The notes under the pieces were generated by a model that worked only from the letters and a program-made list of their open reading frames with translations, had not been told where the DNA came from and made no database searches. This document shows positions 6,006 to 6,067 of a stretch of 6,067 bases of DNA, in pieces. Source of the DNA: Agromyces sp. Its GTDB lineage: Bacteria > Actinomycetota > Actinomycetes > Actinomycetales > Microbacteriaceae. The stretch's first letter is position 1, and each line of letters begins with the position of its first letter. The position numbers were made by a program, and so were the translations under genes. The stretch is taken from positions 1 through 6,067 of the forward strand of contig JAPSJU010000127.1 in NCBI GenBank assembly GCA_031178025.1. The letters run 5' to 3'.

Positions 6006-6011
6006 ATGCTA
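6006..6011 (-). promoter_or_regulatory. Candidate -10 element (TAGCAT) for leaderless expression of the emfourin-like gene
   Basis: Read on the minus strand, TAGCAT fits TANNNT and is followed by exactly 6 nt (CCGAGG) and the ATG at 5999. The GAGG is too close to the ATG to act as a normal ribosome-binding site. A GGAG just upstream of the hexamer is about 14 nt from the ATG, rather far. A leaderless transcript is the better fit. No clear -35 is seen. The remaining bases to the window edge (6012-6067) show no supportable gene. Confidence 0.5.
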
Positions 6012-6067
6012 CTCCGATCGCGCCCGTCGCGGCCTCCGCAGTGGATCCCCTACGCGGTCGGGGGCAC

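Noticed and set aside
6041..6067. Possible plus-strand GTG start, or the end of a minus-strand gene at TAG 6052-6050, at the right edge
   Set aside because: Too few codons are visible to support either reading; neither shows a ribosome-binding site or a recognisable motif.
1..6067. Search by eye for CRISPR arrays, tandem repeats, tRNAs, insertion sequences, attachment sites and phage genes
   Set aside because: No regularly spaced repeats, tRNA-like folds, transposase or integrase motifs, or base-composition breaks were seen; the window reads as ordinary chromosome.

Overview
The window is very GC-rich, has strong G/C preference at third codon positions, and reads like ordinary chromosomal DNA of a high-GC actinobacterium. 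The closest fit by protein style is Microbacteriaceae. That placement is an inference from protein flavour (a compact Ada-AlkA fusion, an actinobacterial PrsW with a W-V-D-R-W-E-P-E-P element, a 123-aa FKBP and an emfourin homologue), not from a marker gene. I see no tRNA, rRNA, CRISPR array, insertion sequence, integrase or phage gene.

Layout: positions 1-735 (minus) hold the 5' 245 codons of a fumarylacetoacetate-hydrolase-family enzyme that runs off the left edge. It follows, after 9 nt, a 548-aa Ada/AraC/AlkA fusion (745-2391, minus) for DNA-alkylation repair, so the two probably share a transcript. A 73-nt divergent region separates this unit from a GlcD-like FAD-dependent 2-hydroxyacid oxidoreductase (2465-3862, plus). 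Next comes a PrsW-type intramembrane metalloprotease (3888-5048, plus). After a 181-nt gap lies a short cytosolic FKBP-type peptidyl-prolyl isomerase (5230-5601, plus). A strong GC-rich hairpin at 5620-5647 separates it from a convergent small gene (5679-5999, minus), which I read as a protealysin-inhibitor (emfourin) family protein.

The genes do not form one pathway. The most coherent unit is ada-alkA plus FAH, where the tight spacing suggests co-expression but no known functional link exists. Three genes (FAD oxidoreductase, PrsW, emfourin) each have a TANNNT hexamer exactly 6 nt before the start codon, the arrangement expected for leaderless mRNAs. By contrast, ada-alkA has a classical GGGAGG ribosome-binding site 8 nt before its ATG.

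I did not find a clearly new system. The points most worth a second look are the repeated leaderless-promoter layout, the emfourin homologue whose target protease is not in view, the ada-alkA/FAH pairing where mycobacteria have ogt, and the unclear translation start of the FKBP gene.
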